10,200 nt of DNA from Chromatiales bacterium (GCA_022360595.1 JAKSCN010000182.1:1-10200); one strand, 5' to 3'; positions 1-8,876 are shown, counted from the stretch's first letter. Numbers and translations: made by a program. Notes: generated by a model not told the origin, from the letters alone.

Positions 1-35
1 CCAGTGTAGCGCTCTCCCAGCTGAGCTATAGCCCC
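1..35 (-). tRNA. tRNA-Ala (probably GGC anticodon), 5' part only, cut by window edge
   Basis: On the minus strand the sequence begins GGGGCTATAGCTCAGCTGGG, the usual start of a bacterial alanine tRNA. The parts in order are the acceptor strand GGGGCTA (35-29), TA, the D-stem GCTC, a D-loop with AGCTGGGA, GAGC, G, then the anticodon stem CTACA and loop start CTGG at the edge. Loop positions 34-35 are therefore GG, which fits the GGC anticodon of tRNA-Ala. The third anticodon base and the 3' half lie outside the window. The G at position 3 is consistent with the G3:U70 alanine identity pair, but U70 cannot be seen. It lies downstream of gltX-glnS and has its own promoter. tRNA-Ala(GGC) genes are also near gltX in E. 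coli, as I recall. Confidence 0.93.
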
Positions 36-51
36 GAAATGCGAGACGCGA

Positions 52-80
52 ATATTAGATGAACCCTAGGGTTTTGTCTA
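52..80 (-). promoter_or_regulatory. Likely sigma-70 promoter of the tRNA-Ala gene
   Basis: On the minus strand a -35 box TAGACA (80-75, five of six matches to consensus) is followed by exactly 17 bases and a -10 box TAATAT (57-52, four of six). The next bases, TCGCG, form a GC-rich discriminator, which is typical of stable-RNA promoters under stringent control. Transcription would start near 45, about ten bases before the mature tRNA 5' end at 35. The spacer holds a perfect 12-bp palindrome (62-73). No intrinsic terminator is visible between glnS and this site, so read-through from glnS is also possible. Confidence 0.6.
62..73. repeat. Perfect 12-bp palindrome in the tRNA promoter spacer
   Basis: AACCCTAGGGTT reads the same on both strands. 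It sits wholly between the -35 and -10 boxes proposed for the tRNA-Ala promoter. There is no central loop, so it would make a poor RNA hairpin and is not followed by a U-run. If functional it would more likely be a protein-binding site, or it may be chance. Confidence 0.5.
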
Positions 81-112
81 CTCCTTTTCTCGATTTTTTA
101 CAGATAAATTTC

Positions 113-1810
<1,698 letters not shown>

Positions 1811-1829
1811 TGAAACTCTAAACCTCTAG

Positions 1830-3239
1830 TTAGGCTGACTGCTCTCGTTTGCTGATATATTCCAAGGCCTTATCGATACGGCGCAAGCATGCCTCGCGCC
1901 CCACCAGATACAGGGTGATATCGATACTCGGTGATGCGGCGCGACCCACCACGGCAACGCGCAGCGGTTGCGCCACCTTGCCCATCTTCAGTTCCAGTTG
2001 GTTAGAGACATCCTGAACCAGTTGGTGCAGTGCTTCCGGTGTCCACTCCTCAACCGAAGCCAGGGCCAGCTTCATCTCCTCCAGTGGCTCGCGGGCCACC
2101 GGGCGCAGGTTCTTCTTGGCTGCGTTTTCATCGAACTCGTCATAATCCCGATAGAAGAAGGCACTGATTTCCGCCATCTCTACCAGTGTCTGCGCCCGCT
2201 CCTGCTGGGCCTTAACCACCTCGACCAGATCCGGGCCTTCGGTAGGATCAATATCCAAACGCCCCATGTGCGGGCTGAGCAGATGGGCGATATGAGCCGG
2301 ATCACTCTCTTTGATGTAGTGCTGATTCAGCCACAACAGCTTTTCGGTATTGAAGCTGGAGGCCGCCTTATTCACCGTATCAATGTCAAATAACTGGATC
2401 ATCTCATCGACCGAGAAGACCTCCTGATCACCGTATGACCAGCCCAACCGAACCAGATAGTTGAGCAACGCTTCGGGGAGGAAGCCATCCTCCATGTACT
2501 GCATCACACTAACAGCGCCATGACGCTTGGAGAGACGCGCCCCGTCATCGCCCAAAATCATCGGCAGATGGCCGAACTGGGGCACCTCTTTGTCCATCGC
2601 CGTCAGAATGTTGATCTGGCGTGGCGTGTTGTTGATGTGGTCATCGCCCCGGATCACATGAGTGATGCCCATGTCGCTGTCATCCACCACCACTGAGAGG
2701 TTGTAGGTGGGTGAGCCATCGGTGCGACGAATAATCAGATCATCCAACTCATCATTGGCAATCTCGATACGGCCACGCACCAAATCTTCAAACACCACAC
2801 TCCCCTCCTGGGGGTTGCGGAAACGCACCACATGAGGTTGGCTGGGATCAATATCCAGATCGCGACAGTGGCCATCGTAGCGGGGCTTCTGCTTGTTCTG
2901 CATCGCCTCTTCACGCAAATCATCCAGGCGCTCTTTAGAGCAGTTGCAACGATAGGCCAGACCTTTCTCCAGCAGCTCATCGATCACTTCATTGTAGCGA
3001 TCGAAACGCTTGGTCTGATAGAAAGGGCCTTCATCGTACTCCATCCCCAACCAAGTCATGCCCTCAAGAATCGCGTTGACCGATTCCGCTGTAGAGCGTT
3101 CCAGATCGGTATCTTCAATACGCAGCACAAACGCTCCACCATGTTTGCGGGCATAGAGCCAGGAAAACAGCGCGGTGCGGGCGCCGCCGACATGAAGATA
3201 GCCCGTTGGACTGGGGGCAAATCGGGTACGAATGGTCAT
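1830..3239 (-). CDS. gltX: Glutamyl-tRNA synthetase (GluRS)
   Basis: This cytoplasmic class I synthetase joins glutamate to tRNA-Glu and also supplies Glu-tRNA for tetrapyrrole synthesis. The protein is 469 residues (E. coli about 471) and aligns by eye over its full length. Key features are RFAPSPTGYLHVGG at the N-terminus, where HVGG (16-19) replaces HIGH, then IEDTD (41-45) and the KMSKS-type loop RLSKRHG (235-241). A zinc-type insert has C98 and C100 in CNC and C125 in GHCRD. The fourth E. coli ligand, His127, is Asp here, with a His at 124. The region around LRPVARQ-like residues and the helical C-terminus form the anticodon-binding part. ATG at 3239 fits the family N-terminus; AGG lies about ten bases upstream. 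It is the first gene of the gltX-glnS unit, with an extended -10 promoter upstream. Confidence 0.97.
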   Translation of the reverse strand: MTIRTRFAPSPTGYLHVGGARTALFSWLYARKHGGAFVLRIEDTDLERSTAESVNAILEGMTWLGMEYDEGPFYQTKRFDRYNEVIDELLEKGLAYRCNCSKERLDDLREEAMQNKQKPRYDGHCRDLDIDPSQPHVVRFRNPQEGSVVFEDLVRGRIEIANDELDDLIIRRTDGSPTYNLSVVVDDSDMGITHVIRGDDHINNTPRQINILTAMDKEVPQFGHLPMILGDDGARLSKRHGAVSVMQYMEDGFLPEALLNYLVRLGWSYGDQEVFSVDEMIQLFDIDTVNKAASSFNTEKLLWLNQHYIKESDPAHIAHLLSPHMGRLDIDPTEGPDLVEVVKAQQERAQTLVEMAEISAFFYRDYDEFDENAAKKNLRPVAREPLEEMKLALASVEEWTPEALHQLVQDVSNQLELKMGKVAQPLRVAVVGRAASPSIDITLYLVGREACLRRIDKALEYISKREQSA

Positions 3240-3278
3240 GTTCTGATAACCTGATTACGGGTTGATGGAAAACCGCTT

Positions 3279-3287
3279 ATTGTATCA
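3279..3287 (-). promoter_or_regulatory. Candidate extended -10 promoter for gltX-glnS
   Basis: On the minus strand TGATACAAT matches the extended -10 form TGnTATAAT, with five of six hexamer positions. It lies 40 bases upstream of the gltX ATG, giving a start near 3272 and a leader of about 30 bases. No good -35 hexamer is present at 16-18 bases, which is usual for extended -10 promoters. Its place between galU and gltX suits independent expression of the synthetase pair. Confidence 0.5.
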
Positions 3288-3319
3288 GAATAACTTTAAA
3301 TCCGGTGGAGGGAATTGCC

Positions 3320-3370
3320 CAGCCCGGTGCACAAAAGGGAGCTCGTGGATCGGACAGCCCAACCGGGCTG
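3320..3370. repeat. Inverted repeat, 9-bp arms, overlapping the post-galU hairpin
   Basis: CAGCCCGGT (3320-3328) is the exact reverse complement of ACCGGGCTG (3362-3370), with 33 bases between the arms. The right arm shares bases with the shorter 3353-3372 hairpin, so the two structures exclude each other. The repeat lies downstream of galU and upstream of the proposed gltX promoter, so it would be in the galU 3' untranslated RNA. Confidence 0.45.
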
Positions 3371-3372
3371 TC
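3353..3372 (-). terminator. GC-rich hairpin after galU, possible weak or atypical terminator
   Basis: GACAGCCC (3353-3360) pairs with GGGCTGTC (3365-3372) around a four-base loop, giving a perfect 8-bp stem that begins 14 bases after the galU stop. There is no U-run directly after it on the minus strand, only CGATCC and later CCCTTTT, so it is not a textbook intrinsic terminator. It may stabilise the galU mRNA end or help termination. Its arm can also pair with 3320-3328. Confidence 0.4.
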
Positions 3373-3386
3373 ACTATAATCGTTAA

Positions 3387-4262
3387 TCAACTGATGAAGC
3401 GTCTGCGCAGCCAATCCTTGAATTCGTCAGCCAGCTCTTCGTGATACAGGGCGTAGTCGACGGTCGCCATCAGATAACCCAATTTACTGCCGCAATCATA
3501 GCGGGTGCCCTGGAATGCATAGGCCATCACACCTTGCTCCTGCATCAGACGGGCAATGCCGTCGGTCAACTGAATCTCACCACCCGCCCCTTTGCCGGTC
3601 TGAGCCAGGTGATGGAAAATGTCGCCTGTCAAGATGTAGCGCCCAACCACCGCACGGTTTGAGGGGGCCTCATCCGGATGGGGTTTCTCGACAATCCCCT
3701 TCACCTCCGCCAGTTGTTCACTGCCGTTTGTATCGACGATACCGTAACTGCCCGTCTCCTGGGGATCAATCACCTCAGTGCCAAGAATGCTACAACCGGT
3801 AGTAGAAAACGCCTCGACCATCTGCGACAGACACCCTTTGCTGCTGTTATGAATCAGGTCATCGGCAAGAATCACCGCGAAAGGCTCATTGCCCACCACA
3901 GGCTCCGCGCAAAGCACCGCATGCCCCAGCCCCAAAGGCATCGACTGACGAATAAACACACAAGAGACATGCGACGGCACGATACTGCGCACCACCTCAA
4001 GCATCTTATCTTTACCCCGAGACTCAAGCTCGCTCTCCAGCTCATAGGCTGTATCGAAGTGGTTGGAGATCGCCGTTTTATTCCGTCCGGTAACAAACAC
4101 CATCACTTCCACACCCGCCTCTACCGCCTCCTCCACGGCGTACTGAATCAGCGGTTTATCGACAACCGGCAGCATCTCTTTTGGACTCGCCTTGGTAGCC
4201 GGCAGAAAACGGGTGCCTAAACCGGCAACCGGAAAAACCGCTTTTCTAATACTTTTTGCCAT
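3387..4262 (-). CDS. galU: UTP--glucose-1-phosphate uridylyltransferase (UDP-glucose pyrophosphorylase)
   Basis: This cytoplasmic enzyme converts UTP and glucose-1-phosphate to UDP-glucose and pyrophosphate, supplying cell-envelope polysaccharides and galactose metabolism. With the chosen start it is 291 residues, usual for bacterial GalU. The nucleotide-binding loop is GLGTRFLPATK (14-24) followed by SPKEMLPVVDKPLIQYAVEE. Further markers are LADD (132-135, metal and nucleotide site), VEKP (191-194, sugar-phosphate lysine), GGEIQLTD (227-234) and YDCGSKLGY (255-263). I chose ATG at 4262. A TTG two codons upstream (4268) is closer to the AAGGA sequence and is a possible start. It follows malQ by 84 bases in the same direction and could end the glgC operon or use the weak promoter at 4291-4319. 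The C-terminus, rich in acidic and arginine residues, is variable in the family. Confidence 0.95.
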   Translation of the reverse strand: MAKSIRKAVFPVAGLGTRFLPATKASPKEMLPVVDKPLIQYAVEEAVEAGVEVMVFVTGRNKTAISNHFDTAYELESELESRGKDKMLEVVRSIVPSHVSCVFIRQSMPLGLGHAVLCAEPVVGNEPFAVILADDLIHNSSKGCLSQMVEAFSTTGCSILGTEVIDPQETGSYGIVDTNGSEQLAEVKGIVEKPHPDEAPSNRAVVGRYILTGDIFHHLAQTGKGAGGEIQLTDGIARLMQEQGVMAYAFQGTRYDCGSKLGYLMATVDYALYHEELADEFKDWLRRRFIS

Positions 4263-4290
4263 AGTCAAAAATCCATCGATCCTTTACATC

Positions 4291-4319
4291 ATGATGAGTA
4301 TTGAGGAACCCCTGATCAA
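4291..4319 (-). promoter_or_regulatory. Weak candidate promoter for galU
   Basis: On the minus strand TTGATC (4319-4314) and CATCAT (4296-4291) are separated by 17 bases, each matching consensus at four of six positions. Transcription would start near 4284, about 20 bases before the galU ATG, leaving room for the AAGGA sequence. Such matches are common by chance, and read-through from malQ is equally possible. Confidence 0.25.
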
Positions 4320-4346
4320 TTCGTACACGGAATGATAAGAGGCTCC

Positions 4347-5840
4347 CTAATGGGTAACCAAACGATTGTATAACCTGACCCGGTGTCTAATACGCTCCGC
4401 CAGGTCCGCTTCGACTTGCGACCACTCAAACCGCCACTGCCAATTACCCTCAGTGGTGCCTGGCAGGTTCATGCGGTGTTCACCATCCAAAGCCAGCAGA
4501 TCCTGCATCGGGATCACCGCCAGTCGGGCTCGGGACGCCAGCGCGTGGCGGATCAGCGGCCAGGGCATGGGCTCCTTGGAGTAACCGAGATACTCGTCGA
4601 CGTTGTGGCGGGTGCCGTCATTGAGAGTCCGGTACCAGCCAAGGGTCGTGTCATTGTCATGGGTGCCGGTGTAAACCACCGAATTCTCCGGGTGGTTGTA
4701 GGAGAGGTAGGGGTTATCGGGCTCCCCCGAAAAGGCGAACTGCAGGATCTTCATCCCCGGCAAGGCATATTTGGTTCTGAGCGCATCCACCTCCGGGGTT
4801 ATAATGCCCAGGTCTTCCGCCACCAACGGCAGGGGATCATACAGTTCATGCAGCCTGTCGAACAGCATATCGCCCGGCGCCTTTACCCACTTGCCGTTGA
4901 CCGCATACTCCTCAGAGGCGGGAATCTCCCAATAGGCCTCAAAACCGCGAAAATGATCGATGCGAATGATATCGAACAGCTTGAGCTGAGTTTTCAAGCG
5001 ATCTATCCAGAATGAGAAACCGTCCTCCACCATACGATTCCAGCGGTAGAGCGGATTTCCCCAACGCTGACCGGTTTCCGAAAAGTAGTCGGGAGGTACG
5101 CCGGCTACCACTTCTGTCTGTCCCAGCTCATCCAGATAGAAGAACTGCCGCTTGGCCCACACCTCAGCGCTATCGTGGGCCACAAAAATGGGCATATCTC
5201 CAAACAGTTTGATGCCCTTCCGATTGGCATACGTTTTAAACTCAAACCACTGCTGAAAAAAGAGATACTGCTCAAAACAGACATATTCAACCGCCCTGCT
5301 CAACCGTGCTCTCGCCTCGGCCAACGCCTGGGGCTCACGATCACGAATCGCGGCGGGCCACTCCCACCAGGGCTGATCATTGAACTCTTTATGCAGACTT
5401 TGATAGAGGGCGTAGTCATCCAGCCAATAACGGTTCTCGGTCAGGAAAGTCTCGAAACCTTTACGATCAAATCGTTCAGGGTGCTGGTGAAAATTACGCC
5501 ATGCTTCGAGCAGACCGTAATCCTTACATTGCTTATAGAGGTGGGGCTTGTTTAGAAAAGAGGGTTCCAGATAGCCTCGCTCAACCATCTTCTGCAGGCT
5601 TATTAGCTGGGCATTACCCGCATGCACCGAGCAGGATTGATAGGGCGAACCGTCCGCCTGAGTGGGACCAATCGGCAGCATCTGCCACACGCTCATTCCG
5701 GCACTGTTCAAGAAGTCGACAAAGTGGTAGGCCTCTGGGCCAAGGTCACCGGTCTCGGCCTCACCTGGCAAGGATGTCAGGTGCAAAAGCACACCAGCAC
5801 GACGTTCATCAAGGCTGGAGTGCGATATCACTTCACTCAT
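4347..5840 (-). CDS. malQ: 4-alpha-glucanotransferase (amylomaltase, GH77)
   Basis: This enzyme transfers alpha-1,4-glucan segments between maltodextrins (disproportionation), probably in the cytoplasm since no signal peptide is seen. At 497 residues it has the compact amylomaltase form seen in Thermus and plants, without the extra N-terminal region of the roughly 690-residue E. coli MalQ. The N-terminus RRAGVLLHLTSLPG with DLGPEAYHFVDFL is characteristic. The catalytic residues are visible: nucleophile D295 in RIDHFRGF, acid/base E342 in VAEDLG, and D395 in GTHDNDTTLGW. The active-site loop GVPPDYFSETGQRWGNPLY (247-265) is intact. It starts 25 bases after the GH57 gene stop, with AAGG about 13 bases upstream of the ATG. 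In an operon led by glgC it most likely recycles short chains released from glycogen. Confidence 0.96.
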   Translation of the reverse strand: MSEVISHSSLDERRAGVLLHLTSLPGEAETGDLGPEAYHFVDFLNSAGMSVWQMLPIGPTQADGSPYQSCSVHAGNAQLISLQKMVERGYLEPSFLNKPHLYKQCKDYGLLEAWRNFHQHPERFDRKGFETFLTENRYWLDDYALYQSLHKEFNDQPWWEWPAAIRDREPQALAEARARLSRAVEYVCFEQYLFFQQWFEFKTYANRKGIKLFGDMPIFVAHDSAEVWAKRQFFYLDELGQTEVVAGVPPDYFSETGQRWGNPLYRWNRMVEDGFSFWIDRLKTQLKLFDIIRIDHFRGFEAYWEIPASEEYAVNGKWVKAPGDMLFDRLHELYDPLPLVAEDLGIITPEVDALRTKYALPGMKILQFAFSGEPDNPYLSYNHPENSVVYTGTHDNDTTLGWYRTLNDGTRHNVDEYLGYSKEPMPWPLIRHALASRARLAVIPMQDLLALDGEHRMNLPGTTEGNWQWRFEWSQVEADLAERIRHRVRLYNRLVTH

Positions 5841-5865
5841 TAGTTATCTCTAACCTTCCGCTGGA

Positions 5866-7566
5866 TTAAACGTTCTGACGCATAACACCACCATGGGTTG
5901 GATCACCCTTACCGGTGGCAAACACATGGAGTAGATACTCGGGTGGGTCCTCTTCCAGCAGCAGATAGAGCTGAGTCAACTGGCTGCGGAACAGTTTCTC
6001 AAAATCACTTACCGTCTCACCCGGGTTATAGTCACCAAACCACCAAAACCAGTCAGAGCCTTCACAGCGGGCCAACTGCAGCTCAGCCTCACGCCTGGCC
6101 TGTTCGTCAAGGCGATTGCTGGCGATCACCCGGTCATAAACCTGCTTTGCTTCGATGAGCATGTCCCAGCCGCGGTTCTTGTCGGGATCCCCTATCCAAG
6201 TGGAGAAGGTGCCGTAAACCCAGCTACCGGAGATCATGGTGGAGAGAGTCTCCCGGGCTGCACCTGCATGATCCAAACAATCGGAAAAAGTGCTCATCTC
6301 AATGTCTGGATGTTCGGTCAGCCGCTTATAGAGCGCGTCGAAGAAGAAACAGCCGTTGCGTGGGTAGTACTCCCAGGCGTTCTCCCCATCCATGATGATC
6401 GCCACCATCCGGTCCGGCATGCCTTTGGTAGCCGCATCGATGTTTTCCAGGTTCTGCACCAGATTGGCAACGGCGTCATCGGCATGCCAATTCGCGTAGG
6501 TGAAACCGATCAGATCGGAGAGACCGTCATCCCGAAAAAAACAGCTAAGTTTCCCCTGCTGCAGCCGGTACGGGCGGTGAATCCAGTTGTGCGGCATGTG
6601 ATCGGAGTTGGAGGCGCGCAGACTGTTGTGCAGTACCTGCTGGCCACTGGCGGCCCAACGGAATCCCTCCTCTTCCAGCAGGCGCAGTGTTTCTGCACTC
6701 ACGGCACCTTCAGAGGGCCAGCAGCCCTGGGGGCGAAAACCGAAATGCTGCTCAAACACCTCAATCCCCTCGCGTATGTGCCAGCGAGCACGTGGCTCTC
6801 CCCCGGGGTAATCGGTCTGCTCGGGAAGCTCAACATTGGGCAGCGCCTCTTTGGTTGAGTCGATATCCAGCAACAGCGGCATAATGGGATGCGCAAAGGG
6901 TGTAACGGAGAGCTCTACCTGCCCCGCTTCAGCCAGTTTACGATAGCGGGAAATAACACCGCTGATCAGATCACCAATCGCCTCAACCAGGCAGCGGCGG
7001 TCATCCACGTTGTAATTCTTGCGCTTCTTCTCCAGCGATTTGATTCGAATGTCATTGATCCGGGCAAACTCGCCCATCCACGCCAGATGGTACCAAACCA
7101 ACAGATCGACAATGAATTGGTCGTTGAAGTAGATAATATTTTTCTTGTGCTGATCAATGCCGTGGGAGAGCTCGATCAAATGTTTAAAGGGGCGGAAGCG
7201 GTTGACCAGATGCTCTTCATTGGCCTTCCGGCAGGCAAAAATCAGCGCCTGCCGCGACTCGTGGTCGACCGGCACCCCCGGGCCCGCCAGTGCCGCCAGC
7301 AGTGGATCCTTGATTATGGTGCCCTGCTCGAGCCATCCTTTAATCTGATCGGCATAGTCATCCAACTGTTCCAGCAGCACCGGCGCAAAATTGACTACCG
7401 CCTTGGCCTTTGGATACCGCTCCAGATGGGCAGCCATGTCGACATAATCTTTGATTGCATGCAGATAGACCCAAGGTAGCTGAAAATCGCTGTGTTCCGG
7501 TCCACGGTAATCTGGCTGGTGCATGTGCCAGCAGAAAACAACCTTCAATGGTTTATCAACGGACAT
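5866..7566 (-). CDS. Glycoside hydrolase family 57 protein (alpha-amylase-like or glucanotransferase; specificity unassigned)
   Basis: GH57 enzymes act on alpha-glucans with retention of configuration, through a catalytic barrel unlike that of GH13. This 566-residue protein has the family's N-terminal histidine motif in WHMHQPDY (13-20, HQP at 16-18) and the second region TPFAHPIMPLL (222-232). The putative nucleophile is E286 in GCWPSEGAVS, and the putative acid/base is D393 in IMDGENAWEYYP. A tryptophan-rich C-terminal part contains SWVYGTFSTWIGD (448-460) and DWFWWFGDY (505-513). No signal peptide or membrane segment is visible, so it should be cytoplasmic. Its ATG lies inside the glgC end (11-base overlap), suggesting translational coupling, and malQ follows. 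Amylase, 4-alpha-glucanotransferase, amylopullulanase or branching-type activity cannot be separated from sequence alone. The role is probably glycogen or maltodextrin remodelling. Confidence 0.9.
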   Translation of the reverse strand: MSVDKPLKVVFCWHMHQPDYRGPEHSDFQLPWVYLHAIKDYVDMAAHLERYPKAKAVVNFAPVLLEQLDDYADQIKGWLEQGTIIKDPLLAALAGPGVPVDHESRQALIFACRKANEEHLVNRFRPFKHLIELSHGIDQHKKNIIYFNDQFIVDLLVWYHLAWMGEFARINDIRIKSLEKKRKNYNVDDRRCLVEAIGDLISGVISRYRKLAEAGQVELSVTPFAHPIMPLLLDIDSTKEALPNVELPEQTDYPGGEPRARWHIREGIEVFEQHFGFRPQGCWPSEGAVSAETLRLLEEEGFRWAASGQQVLHNSLRASNSDHMPHNWIHRPYRLQQGKLSCFFRDDGLSDLIGFTYANWHADDAVANLVQNLENIDAATKGMPDRMVAIIMDGENAWEYYPRNGCFFFDALYKRLTEHPDIEMSTFSDCLDHAGAARETLSTMISGSWVYGTFSTWIGDPDKNRGWDMLIEAKQVYDRVIASNRLDEQARREAELQLARCEGSDWFWWFGDYNPGETVSDFEKLFRSQLTQLYLLLEEDPPEYLLHVFATGKGDPTHGGVMRQNV

Positions 7567-8824
7567 AATTCAGTACCTGGCCCAACATCTCAGGGGTCAC
7601 CAACACTACCCCCCCTTCTGTCACATAGAAACGTTTCGCATCGGCTTCCGGGTCTTCCCCGATCACCGTGCCTTCAGGAATATGGCAACCACGATCGATC
7701 ACCGCTTTTTTGATTCGGCAGTTTCGGCCAATATCAACACCCGGCAGGATAACGGAGTCATCCACCGTAGAATAGGAGTTAATCCGCACATTTGAGAAAA
7801 GCAACGAATGACGCACCGTGGCGCCGGAGATAATGCAGCCACCGGAGACCATCGAGTCCACCGCCATACCCCGGCGATCATCGTCATCGAAAATGAACTT
7901 TGCAGGCGGCAACTGCTCCTGATAGGTCCAGATCGGCCAGGTCTCATCATAGAGATTCAACTCAGGCGTCACACCAATCAGCTCCAGATTAGCCGCCCAG
8001 AAAGCATCGATGGTTCCCACATCGCGCCAGTAGGCCTGCTTCTGACTTTTGGGGTCTTCGAATGAGTAGGTCATCACTCGGTACTTATTGATAACATCGG
8101 GGATGATGTCCTTACCGAAGTCATGGGTCGAGTTGGGCATGTCCGCATCTTTAATCAACTGCTCGAACAGAAAGCCGGTATTGAAGACATAGATCCCCAT
8201 CGACGCGAGCGCGGTATCACTGCTGCCCGGCATCGGCTTCGGATCGCTCGGCTTTTCGGCAAACTCAATCACTCGACCCTCTTCCGTGGTCGACATCACA
8301 CCGAACTCTTTCGCTTTATCGAGATCAACCTCAATACAACCGACCGTCATATCCGCCCCTGTCTCCACGTGATGAGCAATCATGGTGCCGTAATCCATGC
8401 GGTAGATATGATCCCCCGCCAATATCAGAATATAGTCGGCATTGTGGTTACGGATAATATCGAGATTCTGATAGACCGCATCGGCCGTGCCCGTATACCA
8501 GCTATTTTGAATACGCTGCTGGGCCGGCAACAGCTCGACAAACTCGCCGAACTCACCGCGTAGAAAACTCCAACCGCGTTGGATATGCAGAATCAATGAA
8601 TGAGCTTTGTACTGAGTCAATACACCGACCCGGCGAATACCGGAGTTGATGCAGTTGGAGAGGGGAAAATCGATAATGCGGAATTTACCGCCAAAGGGAA
8701 CCGACGGTTTTGAGCGCCACTTGGTCAGGTGTTTGAGACGTGAGCCTCTTCCCCCGGCCAAAATTAATGCCAAGGTCTTTTTTGTGATACGGCTGACAAA
8801 ACGTGGATCCTGTCCTGCATTCAT
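7556..8824 (-). CDS. glgC: Glucose-1-phosphate adenylyltransferase (ADP-glucose pyrophosphorylase)
   Basis: This enzyme makes ADP-glucose and pyrophosphate from ATP and glucose-1-phosphate, the committed and allosterically regulated step of bacterial glycogen synthesis. The protein is 422 residues (E. coli 431). It contains the nucleotide loop LAGGRGSRL (22-30), FGGKFRIIDFPLSNCINSGIRR (44-65), Y110 in WYTGTADAV, catalytic D138 in LAGDHIY and glucose-1-phosphate-binding K191 in FAEKPSDP. The C-terminal left-handed beta-helix is clear from SGGCIISGATV onward. I place the start at 8824 because GGAGG lies nine bases upstream. The frame stays open 34 codons further up, to 8926, but that stretch is intergenic and unlike the family. 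The residue matching E. coli Lys39, which binds fructose-1,6-bisphosphate, is Trp36. It heads the glgC-GH57-malQ operon and is divergent from glgB. Confidence 0.97.
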   Translation of the reverse strand: MNAGQDPRFVSRITKKTLALILAGGRGSRLKHLTKWRSKPSVPFGGKFRIIDFPLSNCINSGIRRVGVLTQYKAHSLILHIQRGWSFLRGEFGEFVELLPAQQRIQNSWYTGTADAVYQNLDIIRNHNADYILILAGDHIYRMDYGTMIAHHVETGADMTVGCIEVDLDKAKEFGVMSTTEEGRVIEFAEKPSDPKPMPGSSDTALASMGIYVFNTGFLFEQLIKDADMPNSTHDFGKDIIPDVINKYRVMTYSFEDPKSQKQAYWRDVGTIDAFWAANLELIGVTPELNLYDETWPIWTYQEQLPPAKFIFDDDDRRGMAVDSMVSGGCIISGATVRHSLLFSNVRINSYSTVDDSVILPGVDIGRNCRIKKAVIDRGCHIPEGTVIGEDPEADAKRFYVTEGGVVLVTPEMLGQVLNYVR

Positions 8825-8876
8825 AAGGTGGCGCCTCCAATTTCCCTTGATCTGCATCTCTTGGAATAGTCTACAT

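Noticed and set aside
90..99. A T-rich run in the glnS-tRNA gap considered as a terminator
   Set aside because: The T-run is on the plus strand, so it would be an A-run in the glnS transcript, and no GC-rich stem precedes it in either direction.
3678..4220. A 180-codon plus-strand frame opposite galU
   Set aside because: It is wholly inside galU, has no recognisable domain, and has no ribosome site or promoter context.
6268..7479. Two plus-strand frames of 196 codons each (6268-6858 and 6889-7479) opposite the GH57 gene
   Set aside because: They are antisense to a gene with intact catalytic motifs, and their translations show no known family or ordered motif set.
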